Assembly: GCF_001661265.1 (NCBI RefSeq)
Contig: NW_017567023.1
Coordinates: 109,888-173,887 of the forward strand
DNA length: 64,000 nucleotides
Source of the DNA: Saitoella complicata NRRL Y-17804
Taxonomy: Eukaryota > Ascomycota > Saitoellomycetes > Saitoellales > Saitoellaceae
Direction of reading: 5' to 3'
Position 1 is the first letter of the stretch; each line of letters opens with the position of its first letter. This document shows, piece by piece, positions 31,720-41,550 of this stretch. The translations under genes were made by a program, and so were the position numbers. The notes beneath the pieces are model-generated. The model had not been told where the DNA came from. It saw only the letters and a program-made list of their open reading frames with translations, and made no database searches.

Positions 31720-31956
31720 ACGCGTGTACACAAATTACTATGTTGACCAGATCGGGCAGGTTAATTACACTCCATGTTATAAGCACACAACTCACCAAAC
31801 TTTTGAATAACAATTTCAATATCTTCCCTTTGGTATTCGGACCCCACCCGCCTGCGACGTGTCCCCACCTCCCCAGCCGGTGCCCGGTAACGTAGTCAGA
31901 GCCCAACTCGTCACGTAAACCTCCCACCCACCTCCCCGACCAGTTGGCAACCCAAA
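31720..31956. promoter_or_regulatory. Compact divergent promoter (lysine-rich protein / glutaredoxin)
   Basis: 237 bp between two divergent ATGs. It must serve both genes unless transcripts overlap. No TATA box is obvious. Confidence 0.5.
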
Positions 31957-32894
31957 ATGCCCCGCCGATCCCGCCGCAACCTCCTCGTCCTAATCCAAGT
32001 AACCCTCCTCCTCGGAATCTGGTACTACGTCTCCTCCCTCTCTTCCTCTGACCCAACGAACTCTCTAACGGACTTGTACGAACGGTCTCGACAAGCCGCT
32101 GCTCAATTTCAGCAAAAAGGGTCTCTGCAGAATCAAGCTTCTCCTCCACAACAAGGAGCGGAGAATGTACAAGAGAAGGTGGAAAGGCTAAAGGGAGAGG
32201 AGGAGGGATGGAAGGAGTTGGCGAAAGAGTTGGAGCGGGAAAAGGGCGAGGTCGAACACGGCCACGACTGGACCGAAATCGCCAAAAAGCTAATGGAGGA
32301 GAAGAAAGCTGAAGGAGTAAATATGGCGCTCCCGAAGGGTGGTGTACTCAACGGCATGGCTGCCAAAGTCAAGGGCGGAGCAGCGGCTGGAGCGGCGGCG
32401 GGTGTGAAGGAGGTCAAGGATATACTGAAGAGTGGGGAGGGCGCCGTGAAAGCCGCTGCTGGTGCTGGTGTTGCTGGAACAGAGGAGAAAGCTGAGGAAG
32501 AGGTCGTGTTTGATGCCGAAGCGGAGATTCAGTCGATTCTGACCAAAAACCCCTTGACCATGTTCTCGAAATCATACTGGTACCGTATCCCCCCTTCCCC
32601 CTCTTATGACGCTCACTGACGTTCGTGGACAGCCCATACTGCAAACGCGCGAAAGCAGTTCTCGCATCCCACACCATCTCCCCACCCCCCTACATCCTCG
32701 AACTCGACCTCGACCCTAACGGTCCCGCCATCCAATCCGCGCTTGCAGCCCACAGTGGTCGTCAAACCGTCCCACAAATCTTCGTTGGAGATAGTTTCCT
32801 GGGAGGGGGGGATGATGTCGTTGGATTGGAGAGAGACGGGAAGTTTGTTGGTGTGATTAGGGAGAAGAGTGCGGGGAAGATTACGATTTCGTGA
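31957..32894 (+). CDS. Membrane-anchored monothiol/dithiol glutaredoxin of the secretory pathway (Grx6/7-like)
   Basis: Exons 31957-32579 and 32633-32894, 294 residues. A short basic start is followed by a signal anchor (about 8-25). Then comes a long charged and Ala/Gly-rich stalk (30-195), which is probably coiled coil, and a glutaredoxin domain from about 190. The intron splits the active-site codon: joining gives Y-C-P-Y-C at 208-211, the dithiol glutaredoxin motif. TVPQIFVGDSFLGGGDDV carries the cis-Pro and the glutathione-binding GG/D residues. Yeast Grx6 and Grx7 are ER/Golgi proteins with the same anchor-stalk-domain layout but monothiol sites, so the CPYC here is a difference. It converges on the JmjC gene with 44 bp between stops. 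Confidence 0.9.
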
Positions 32895-32938
32895 AGGTGT
32901 AGACAAAAAAAATCAAAAATCTTGGTGATGGGTATGGG

Positions 32939-33810
32939 TTATGGACGGAACCACCAGTTGACACTACACACTATCTCGTCTCCGGATCCATCGCTTGAGT
33001 GACGATTTTCGCCTTTGAGCGTATGCCACCACCCCCTCGGAATAAACACCCCATCACCCTCCCTCAACACAGCTTCCATCCCACCCTCTACTCCCTCCAC
33101 CTCACTCCCACCCGCATCCGCATCCGCACCCGCACTCCAGACATCCCTAATCATACTCGTATTCCTCAACACACCTTGTCCGGGTCGTAGCTGTGCGCCC
33201 GCTGTTGGAGGATACAGCCGTATCCGCTTCGTCCCGTGAAGTTGTAGGAAGACGTTGTCGTTTGGGTCGGTGTGGAGGGGAGTGTGGATATGGCTTTTGC
33301 CGAGCCAGAGGGAGCGGGAGTAGGTTTTTTGGGGGGGTGGGAGGTAGGGGGTTTGGAGGTCTGAGAGGAGGGTTGGGATCTGTGCACGTTTGTCATGGTC
33401 AGCTCGCGTTGTCCATCGGTAGTATACGTGAACCAGGGACTGACCTGCGCAAATACGTCGCTCTGAGCGAGATACCCCTTCATCCCCACTTCCGCTCCCA
33501 AACACACATCCACAAACAACCCAAACGGAACCTCGACCCTCTTCGTCTGCGGATCCGTATACCCACCCTCACCAACCTCGACCACAACCAACCTTCCTCC
33601 AATCAGCTCCTTCAAATATCGAAATCTCTTGTCATCTTTCCTGAACCATTTCTGGATGGCGGGGAGGTGGGAGAATGTGGCGGGGAGGAGGATGGGTGTC
33701 GGTGCGGGCGATGATGTGTGAGCGTGGTAGGTGAGCGGAGTGAGAGGGGAGAGGGTTGGGATGGAGGAGATTGAGCGGGAGAGAAGAGGAGATCGGAGGC
33801 GAGTTGACAT
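32939..33810 (-). CDS. JmjC/cupin-8 Fe(II)/2-oxoglutarate oxygenase
   Basis: Two exons, 33445-33810 and 32939-33379, 268 residues, intron 65 nt. The cupin core reads SLWLGKSHIHTPLHTDPNDN, with H158 and D160 as the iron-binding HxD, then FLQLHGTKRIRLYPP. The third iron ligand is the His of FIPRGWWHTL. These are the marks of small JmjC proteins related to FIH, JMJD5 and TYW5. The N terminus is short, Ser/Thr/Pro-rich and could be a mitochondrial presequence (MSTRLRSPLLSRSISS). Known relatives hydroxylate proteins or tRNA, and the substrate here is unknown. The gene is divergent from the snoRNA-bearing transcript. Confidence 0.88.
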
Positions 33811-33960
33811 TCAAATTAGCTGTCGCTTGATTCTGAACAAAGATTGATCTTTCTCACGTTCACGTGCCCGCCTGCTTTTTCCTTTCCTTCGAATTCGCGA
33901 CTTGAGCTCGAACACAATCAACCTGTCGGCCTTCCTAACCCAACGAACACAATCAACATG

Positions 33961-34176
33961 GTATGTTCCTCTCCTCCACCCAGCAACGTGATCAAGATAC
34001 AACCGGGTGATGATGTCTTCAAAATCTGATTTAATGAAGTTGAGGCTCCCGTGACAAGGAGCCATGAAAACGAACTTTCTTGAAGCTGAACCATCTGGTT
34101 GATCGATCGATTATTTGTTGTTGTTGGGGTGATAAGCGTGTTTTATCAGAGCATGGCTAATTGATGTATTTCTTAG
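33961..34176 (+). other. Probable intron hosting a snoRNA, donor directly after an ATG
   Basis: The sequence AATCAACATG|GTATGT looks like a start codon immediately followed by a donor. A branch-like CTAAT sits about 14 nt before TTCTTAG at 34171-34176. If spliced, the ATG joins GTG ATC TTG TGA, so the host would be a non-coding or micro-ORF transcript. Unspliced, it reads only 23 residues. Confidence 0.45.
34007..34089 (+). ncRNA. Candidate intronic box C/D snoRNA
   Basis: Box C GTGATGA (34007-34013) and box D CTGA (34086-34089) are 83 nt apart end to end. An internal D'-like CTGA lies at 34026-34029, followed by a weak C'-like AATGAAG. Between them lies a perfect 6-bp hairpin (GGCTCC/GGAGCC). 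CAACC before box C can pair with GGTTG after box D. The stretches just before D' and D (GTCTTCAAAAT and TTTCTTGAAG) would be the guides. I cannot name the rRNA target. Confidence 0.45.
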
Positions 34177-34833
34177 GTGATCTTGTGATGATTATGTTCA
34201 TGAATGCTACTATTGCCTTCCATTCCATCCCTGACGAGTGCTGCGTTTCGGTTTTGATAGCTTGCCGACTCCTACACTCGCGGACTTGCAATCGCCCTCG
34301 ACCTGGGCACGCTGATATCCTCGGGTTTTGAATATTACCCTTGGGACGTATATTCTAGTTGAACTGTCTGGCAGCTGCGTCAACGAATGGACCAGGTTAC
34401 TGCAGACAACGATGAGTTCGATCATACGTCTTAAGGGTTATATTCGAAGTTGACATCAACAAAGGCCCAGCGTAGCTGAACAGGTTAAGGCTCGGTGAAG
34501 GACGCAAAGGACGCTGAAAAAACGTGGGTGGCCAGTAGCTGGTCGGGATCACAAAACTTGCCTGTAAACCTCCGCATGTATGCGTTCATGTGCGGTGAAT
34601 AGCTACCTACCTACGTTGATGATGATAAATGTCTTCCTTCCTTAACCTTAACCGGGTCCCCTCCCCTCCATCCATATCCACTGTGTCCCCGCGTACAAGT
34701 CCTCGTCCCAAGCGAATGCGAACCCTGCCAGTCAAACGCGCACCCTGCAGCTGGCCGGTATTCGACTCTACACCAAGAACGATAAGAGCAGCTCGCGACA
34801 AAACCGTACAAACACATCTCCGTTCGGGATAGA
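34177..34833. other. Non-coding stretch between snoRNA intron and CK2 beta
   Basis: About 650 bp. It presumably holds the rest of the snoRNA host transcript and the CK2 beta promoter. A second TGATGAT...CTGA pair (about 34186-34234) is too short to count as another snoRNA. Confidence 0.3.
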
Positions 34834-36101
34834 ATGCAGCTTCACGGTACCACCGTCCCCTACAACCATGCCGCTCCGCTTTATGGTGATCTCGACACGA
34901 ACGACGAGGTGTTGAGGGAGGAGCCCGAGCAGGAAAGTTTGGAGGAGGATGAGGCCAGTGAGCCGCCGGCGTACTATGGTAAGTGACCAATGCTATCAAT
35001 GTTCTCCTTCTGAGGCGCATTGATGCCGTTATGTGGGGTGTATGCTGACATTGGGTTGGATAGACGACTCTGCACTCTCCTCGGTGTCGGAAGCAATGAC
35101 ATGGATTACATGGTTCTGCTCAGGCATCGGCCACGAATACTTTGCCGAAGTCCCCGAAGAGTTCATCGAAGACGACTTCAACCTCACCGGTCTCAGCAGC
35201 CTTGTGCCATACTACAAAGAAGCACTCGAAATGATCCTCGATATCGAACCTGATGATGCGGATTCCAACTTGCCGGATATCTCGATGGTGGAGGCGAGTG
35301 CAGAGTTGCTTTATGGGTTGATTCATCAGAGATACATTATTGGGAGACATGGGCTGCAACAGATGTCGGAGAAGTTTGAGGAGGGAGCGTTTGGGTTGTG
35401 TCCGCGCCATTTGTGCAATGGTCAGCCTGTCGTTCCATGTGGGCGTACCGATGCGGTGAATGCGGATACCGTCAAGTTGTTCTGTCCGTCGTGTTTGGAC
35501 ATCTACGTCCCTCCCAACAGCCGCTTCCAAAAAGTCGATGGTTCGTGCATGCACCTCGCTCATCCGTCATCAAAATGCTAATCTTTACGCTACAGGAGCC
35601 TTCTTCGGTACGACCTTCCCGCACCTTTTCTTCCAAACCTACCCGGACTACATCCCCTCCATGACCTCCGAAACATCACAAATCTACATCCCCAAAATCT
35701 ACGGCTTCCGGGTCTCTGAACGGGCAAAGACTGGGCCGAGGATGCAGTGGTTGAGGATGCGGCCGAGTGATGTGGGAGAGTTGGAGGAGTATGACCGGGC
35801 ATTGGAGGCCGCGGAGCGAGAGGAGAGGGATAGGGATGATGCTGGGGAGGGTGCGCGGGGGCATGACGCCGGACGTGGAGAGAGGAGAGAACGGGATGTT
35901 GCGGGTGAGGATGAGATGGATGAGAGCAGTAATGGCAATGGGCAGTTCAGGAATGGGTTGACGAGGGCGGCTGCGGGTGGAGTTGTGGATGGTGTGGGTG
36001 CGAACAACTCGGGTTCTCCGGCGTCGGGGTCGGGGTCGAAGTCGCGATCGTGGTTTGCGGGGTTGAGTTTGAAGGCTACGCAGTTAAGAGTGGGGGCATA
36101 G
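34834..36101 (+). CDS. CKB1: Casein kinase II regulatory (beta) subunit
   Basis: Exons 34834-34978, 35064-35540 and 35596-36101, 375 residues. The conserved core begins WITWFCSGIGHEYFAEVPEEFIEDDF and continues LYGLIHQRYIIGRHGLQQM. The zinc-binding dimer interface is CPRHLC (C161, C166) and CPSC (C189, C192). The C-terminal FFGTTFPHLFFQTYPD and YGFRVSERA segment contacts the catalytic subunit. The CK2 tetramer is a constitutive Ser/Thr kinase of nucleus and cytoplasm. Compared with the usual 215-280 residues, this form adds an acidic N-terminal extension of about 55 residues and a charged, Gly/Ser-rich C-terminal tail of more than 100. The start is the first ATG in frame with the core. Confidence 0.95.
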
Positions 36102-36281
36102 AGGAGGTAGGTATGCACTATTCTCTATACCAAGTTTTACGGTACGTGCACGGATTGCATCATGATTTACGGCACTATCGATAAGTAAATGTTGCCTCCG
36201 AGAAAAAGAGCAAACAATCGACAACCATCCTCCGTATATTTTATTGAGATCGAGCTTGCAATCGTATGACCAAGCACTTCC

Positions 36282-38003
36282 ATGGTCAGGAAACTCGTCA
36301 AATGTCCTGAACGAGTCCGCGGCTGGGAGCCATTGGCCCCCGAGTACTCTCATGCCCTTGTGCACACCCCATCGAAATCCACCGATGTACCCAATGTCAG
36401 CACATCCAGGCCATCATCAAAGTCGAATGGAATGAGGAAGCGCAAACTGAAGAAGGAGAACTCGGAGCTTTCGCCGTACTTTGCGGAACAGCGCGCTGCT
36501 GCTGCTGAGGCCGAGAAAACTCATCTGGCCAAGGAGAAGAGGCGGGAGAAGGAAGAAGAATCAAGGAAAAGGGCTGAAGATGAACAAACGAGAAGGTCGG
36601 GACGGGCAGTAACGAAGGCTGAGGAGAAAGCGACGAGAAAGGCTGAGAAGGAAGCAAAGAGGGAAGAGAAACGACGAGCGAAGAAACGCAAGGTCACACA
36701 CGATGAGGCACCTAGTTTACATCGTTCTGAGAGCCTAATGACACCTCCGACGACAGCTAAGCCTAAGTCGAAGGCAAAGTCTTCTGCGGCTGTCTCGCCC
36801 CCGCCAACAGAAATGGTTGTTGATACGCCGGTTCGGTTGCCACGACCTTTAAAACGCAAGAGAAAGACCGAAGATGCAAGTACTGATGATGCTCGGCCAT
36901 CTTCCAAGGCTTCAAAGCAGAAGAAAGCCGCAGCTATTGATGTCAAGATACAAGGTGACCTTGCTACACCGCCAATTTCGGATACCGTCTCTCCATCAGA
37001 CGCAGCCCTTATCGACTTCTCCACTGACTACACTCCAGTACCCATCTCAAACATCGACTACGACAAACTGCACCCAAGGAAAGAATCCCACTTCGGCCTC
37101 ATCCAAGAACGGCTCTACACTGATCCCTGGAAAATGTTCGTCGCCGTCCTCCTCCTCAACAAAACCACCGGCCGGGCAGCTTTTCCAGTGATGTGGGAGT
37201 TATTCAAAAGATGGGATACACCCGAAAAGATGGCAAAAGCGAACTTCCACGAGTTACGAGAACTCGTGAAGGATCTTGGGCTGGGGAATAAACGGCCGGT
37301 GACGTTAATCCGCTTTTCACAAGAATGGCTCGCAAGACCACCATCAGAAGAAACCATGGCCTACAAAAAAGGTTACAAAAAACAATATCCACACGAGACA
37401 GCCATTGCGCACCTGTACGGTATGGGCCCCTACGCTTTCGATTGCTGGCGAATCTTCTGTGAGAAGTCGAGCAGTGAGGCATGGAGGAGCGTACGTCCGA
37501 CAGACAAGGAATTGCGGAAGTATCTGAGGTGGCGCTGGGCGAAGGAGGGGGTGGATTGGGATCCGGAGGCGGACGAGTTGGTTGTTAAGGTTGGGACGGG
37601 AGATTGGATGGAACATCCTGATAGTGTGAAACCTGTTATCGCGGATGTTTCCAGCGAGGGGTCTAGCGACGAGAGTGAGGAAGACACCTGCATGCAAAGT
37701 GCGGATCGTACGCGATACTCAACTCCGCAGTCGACATCGACGCGTACGTCGAAACGGCGGTTATCGTCTGTCCTGCTATCACCTTCACGGGAGATCAAAG
37801 CACTATGCGACAAGCGTGTCGCCGCTGACCATGACTTGATGTCCTCGCCTGACCGGAAATCATTCAGAAGAAACAGGAGTGTGTTTCCTAGAGACGCTGA
37901 GAGGAGGTGTGTATGCTCTGAAAGATGGTGCATTTGTGGGAAATACAAGGATGAGGGAGCGGAGCGAGGGTATGATAGGGATTCGAGAAAGCCTACCGTG
38001 TGA
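36282..38003 (+). CDS. MBD4/DEMETER-type HhH-GPD DNA glycosylase
   Basis: A single exon of 573 residues. The first 250 residues are Lys/Arg/Glu-rich, with a long basic coiled coil (about 60-135) and nuclear-localisation-like clusters. The catalytic region (about 260-420) reads LIQERLYTDPWKMFVAVLLLNKTTGRAA, then the helix-hairpin-helix part, LVKDLGLGNKRPVTL, and LYGMGPYAFDCWRIFC. The Asp of the last motif (D387) aligns with the catalytic Asp of human MBD4 in its NDSYRIFC motif. MBD4 removes T or U from G:T/G:U mismatches formed by deamination of (methyl)cytosine. No methyl-CpG-binding domain is present. The C terminus has a small Cys cluster (RRCVCSERWCICG). The start could also be the later ATG at about 36429. 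Confidence 0.85.
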   Translation: MVRKLVKCPERVRGWEPLAPEYSHALVHTPSKSTDVPNVSTSRPSSKSNGMRKRKLKKENSELSPYFAEQRAAAAEAEKTHLAKEKRREKEEESRKRAEDEQTRRSGRAVTKAEEKATRKAEKEAKREEKRRAKKRKVTHDEAPSLHRSESLMTPPTTAKPKSKAKSSAAVSPPPTEMVVDTPVRLPRPLKRKRKTEDASTDDARPSSKASKQKKAAAIDVKIQGDLATPPISDTVSPSDAALIDFSTDYTPVPISNIDYDKLHPRKESHFGLIQERLYTDPWKMFVAVLLLNKTTGRAAFPVMWELFKRWDTPEKMAKANFHELRELVKDLGLGNKRPVTLIRFSQEWLARPPSEETMAYKKGYKKQYPHETAIAHLYGMGPYAFDCWRIFCEKSSSEAWRSVRPTDKELRKYLRWRWAKEGVDWDPEADELVVKVGTGDWMEHPDSVKPVIADVSSEGSSDESEEDTCMQSADRTRYSTPQSTSTRTSKRRLSSVLLSPSREIKALCDKRVAADHDLMSSPDRKSFRRNRSVFPRDAERRCVCSERWCICGKYKDEGAERGYDRDSRKPTV

Positions 38004-38147
38004 AGATGGAAAGTAATCTACGCGGATCATACTCGGCATTTTAAGAGAAACAGATAGGGACGAGTGTCGATATAGCAGTTTACAGCAGCGGAATTTGACA
38101 TTCATGACATCTGAAAGGTATCCCTATAGTCCTTGCATACGTGCGGC

Positions 38148-39281
38148 TTAGTCAGTATCCATGCTGTCTCCGCTGTTCTCATTCTGCTGCCTCCTAAGCT
38201 GCCTCTCCATTGCCTCCAAAAATCCCTTAACACCAATAACGCTCTGCCCCTCTTCAACCTCCAATCCCAAATTCCTCAACAAAGGCGTCATCTGACCCGT
38301 CCTCAAAGCTCTACTCAAGCTCCTCAACGATTGCTGGAACGGCGGACTTGCGATGACTTCGCGGATGGATTCTTCAGAAGTGTCGAAAGAGCCGGTCTGT
38401 GGGAGGTGGGGGAAGAGGGAGGCGCGGGTCTCTGGGTCAGCGAGGAGAGGTGCGAGGGTTGGTGGGGAGAGAACGTCGGTGAGTTCCTCATCGATGGGGT
38501 CGACTTCGCGAGGAACGCGGATATTGCTCAAGATATTCCTGAAGTTGGCAAAGTTGTCGCCGGAGGCGGCTTCTCCTGCGCCCGTTGGACGAAGCCTGGC
38601 ATCAGATGAATCACTAGGTCCGGTGGTACCCATGGCCGGAGGGGGAACGCCAATTGCGTCAGGGTCGAGCTGGGAAAGACTGGAGTAGCCCGGTCCACCG
38701 CGGCGCGAACGAGCCATGAGCGGAGAGTCCTGGGGTCCACCGCCAACACCCCCGAGCAACTGCTGAAGGATACCGTTCTGGGAGTCAGCACCGAGGGAAC
38801 GAAGCTGATCTTCCAAAAGGCGGCGGGCATTCGCCTCATCCTCGTCGTCCTCGTCCTCCTCGATATCGTGCTCCTGAGAGGTGGGATCGGCGATGAGCGC
38901 ATTCACCCTGTTGCACAACCTCTCGTCATCGCTCTCGTCCTTGGACTGCATCCAGAAGAAGTGAATTGCGCTGGAGGACCTGAACTTGAGAGCGTAAACA
39001 CGACCGGTGGTACACTGCGAAACACGCTCGAATTCGGCATCCTCGGGGAAGATGATAAGGTCGTCCTCGGGCTCGGAGGCGTTGCGAGGTTTCCAGTAGA
39101 GGTGGAGAAGGTCGTCCTCGACGTCCATGTAGAAGAGACCCTTGCGGGGGTCGGGCTTGACGAGTTTGGTGTGGCCATCGCGGTTGAGCTTGCCTGCTTT
39201 GAATTCGACGAGGCCGTGACTGCGGAGGATGGACTGCTGGCCTTGCGGCTGATTTGCGAGCATTGAGAGAAACTGCTCCAT
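38148..39281 (-). CDS. RPN13: Proteasome regulatory particle ubiquitin receptor Rpn13/ADRM1
   Basis: Intronless, 377 residues. The N-terminal Pru domain (about 15-130) starts LVEFKAGKLNRDG and contains KGLFYMDVEDDLLHLYWKPR, DLIIFPEDAEFERV and SAIHFFWMQSKDE, the conserved surface that binds ubiquitin and Rpn2. A Gly/Ser-rich linker precedes a helical C-terminal DEUBAD domain (about 250-360: LTDVLSPPTLAPLLADPETRASLFPHLP...). In metazoa the DEUBAD domain recruits the deubiquitinase UCH37. Budding-yeast Rpn13 lacks it, so this fungus keeps the fuller architecture. It converges on the MBD4-like gene with 144 bp between stops. Confidence 0.95.
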   Translation of the reverse strand: MEQFLSMLANQPQGQQSILRSHGLVEFKAGKLNRDGHTKLVKPDPRKGLFYMDVEDDLLHLYWKPRNASEPEDDLIIFPEDAEFERVSQCTTGRVYALKFRSSSAIHFFWMQSKDESDDERLCNRVNALIADPTSQEHDIEEDEDDEDEANARRLLEDQLRSLGADSQNGILQQLLGGVGGGPQDSPLMARSRRGGPGYSSLSQLDPDAIGVPPPAMGTTGPSDSSDARLRPTGAGEAASGDNFANFRNILSNIRVPREVDPIDEELTDVLSPPTLAPLLADPETRASLFPHLPQTGSFDTSEESIREVIASPPFQQSLRSLSRALRTGQMTPLLRNLGLEVEEGQSVIGVKGFLEAMERQLRRQQNENSGDSMDTD

Positions 39282-39577
39282 GATTGACTGACTTTGGAGG
39301 TACTGTTGTTTTCTCTGTGAGTAAATGCTGCAACGGCAGCGTACGCGGCCTTGTACTCCGTATGACGGAGATCACGTGAAATATCAATATGGAAGAATTG
39401 TAAAGGTCAGGAAATCATTTGCTATTATGGTATTATAGATATCTGTGAGGCCCCTGAGATCCGTTTCTCTTACCCTTGACCATGATCTTCATGAACCCAT
39501 GGGCATCGGCGTGGGTGTCGATCCAGCCGAGATGTAGCAACCTTGAGCCAGTGAAAGATAAATAGTCCCTTCTCTCG

Positions 39578-41294
39578 TCAACGCATTGCAACATCTCTCG
39601 CAATCTCCGTCAGCACCTCGCTCACCACCTTTGCATTTCCCATCAACCCATGTCCTGCACCCTCAACAACGATCACTTCACCCCTATTCATCCTTCCCAC
39701 GACCTGTTGTACTCTTCCCGGCGATATTCTCGAATCCAAACTTCCATGCCACACCTTGACCTCCTGATTCACATCCTCAAACTTGAACCCCATCTTGTTC
39801 GGCCTCTCTAATGAAGTCATCAAGTCAATCGCGGCATTCGCATTTGTCGTGGCGGCTGCCCAAATGCTCGCCGTGACATCGCCGGGAACGATGACGTCTG
39901 CGTCCTTCCCTGTCGATTCGTAAGGCGATATGAGAGATTGTGCCGTCTTCAACAGCCCGGATGGTAGCGCACGGAGGAAGCGGTGACTTATCGGTGCGGC
40001 GTCCTTGGCTGGAAGTTGACTTTCCGCGATCCATGGCGAAAGAAGATAGATCTTACCATGAATCGCAAACTTGAAGTGAAGTGCAGAGGCTAACGCGTAG
40101 CAAGCTCCCAAAGAATTGCCAACGAGGATGAACTTGTTGATGTTGAGATGCGAAAGAAGTGGTGCAAGGTCAGTTTCTATAGACCGTTAGCATACCTCGA
40201 AGGCAAACAGCATGTCAAACAGTACCTGGCCATGTGGAGACTCTCCGGTCGAAATCGGATACAGGATCACTGCCTCCCACTCCAGGACGGTCAGGGGTAA
40301 TGATCCTCAACCCGAGCGAATGTGCAAGGTCATCGTAAAAGGCTGTGAGCTTCTTAGCGGCAAGTTCACAAATGTTCCTCGTCAACTCACCTGTAATCAT
40401 ACGATTCAGTCCCATTCCAACCAGGCATATAACCGGGAACCCTCCATGCATTCCCACCTCCGAGAAACACAGGGTCCGTCCATCCGGCAACTTGATCTTT
40501 TGCGTTAAATGCGGGTTCTCCACGATTTGCTTCACCTCTGTCGTGGCGATTACCTCCGTCAAAGCCTTGACGTGCGGCGGAGGCGAAGACGTCTTCAGTG
40601 GATGAATCTTTCTCTTCTTCGTCTTCTTCGTAGAGTTGCGAATTGGTGTTGGTGAGATGGGATCAGGAGGTGGTGCAGAGACGTGTCGTGGTAATCGAGG
40701 CGGTGTGTCCTTGGGTGGTGGAGTAGGTGGGATGGACGACACCGAAGGAGAAGGTGCCGAGCATTGACGATCCAGGTTCGCACGAGGTTGTCCAGTGCCG
40801 TTCATAGCATTCCTTTTGACCGCCTCCCCACTTCGCCTATTTCCCTCGCCATCTCTCATTGTGTTTATGTACTTCTTCACATAATCCGGCACCTCCGTCG
40901 GCGTATCCACCGTCTTCTCCATCGCATTCGAATTCTTGAACTTCGGGCTCCCTATCCAACTCTTCTTCACATTTGCACTTGTAGACGCCGAGGACGACTT
41001 CCTCCCCAGATTCAAACTCGCTGGCCGTGGCCTTCTCCTGAATGCTCCTTCCCTCTTCGCGTTCGGAGTAGGCGACGCGTCTGCACCCTTTCCAACTACC
41101 GCAGCCGACGAGCTACGTCCCCCAGAAGCAGCAAGCAACTCCTCAGATGTCGCGCCAGAATAAGAAGCATACTCTTCCCGATACGCACACGCGGTCGGGG
41201 AACTGATAGGGTCAGCCATCGACGTCGCGCCTAGCGAGGAGACGAGAGAATCAATGATATCAGGCGAACGTGGTATAGGATCATTTCCAGCCAT
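39578..41294 (-). CDS. Alpha/beta hydrolase with long disordered N-terminal region
   Basis: Three exons: 40391-41294, 40226-40342 and 39578-40176, 539 residues. The first intron (48 nt, GTGAGT...TCACAG) is a multiple of three and open, but removal gives the family sequence NRMITAFYDDLAHSLGLRIITPDRPG. The first 245 residues are Ser/Pro-rich and low complexity. The hydrolase fold begins near 270 (IKLPDGRTLCFSEVG). The nucleophile elbow is GNSLG with S362, and the His is probably in EGAGHGLM near the C terminus. The acid is probably the Asp of WHGSLDSRISP. The substrate is unknown. Such basal fungal hydrolases are often annotated only by fold. Confidence 0.85.
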
Positions 41295-41550
41295 GTCTAT
41301 TGATGAACAAAGTCTATCGGGATGGCAGATCAAGTAGTCGCAGGAGGAGTCATTGCTTGGGGTGGCATTTGAGTTGTTTGGTCCGCGTCGCGGTTCTCAC
41401 AAATGGAAGTGCGGAGCCCCCAGCGCTCGTTTACCACTGACAGCTCGATATGCCGAAAGTGAATTAGACGATGGAGCCACGGCGGTCGTCTTATATCAAG
41501 TCTTGGGTATAATTTATTCTATGTCTATCTAGCTATGGTATTTGCTATCT

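Noticed and set aside
34186-34234. Second TGATGAT...CTGA pair, possible second snoRNA
   Set aside because: Only about 50 nt between boxes and no terminal stem, too short for a box C/D RNA.
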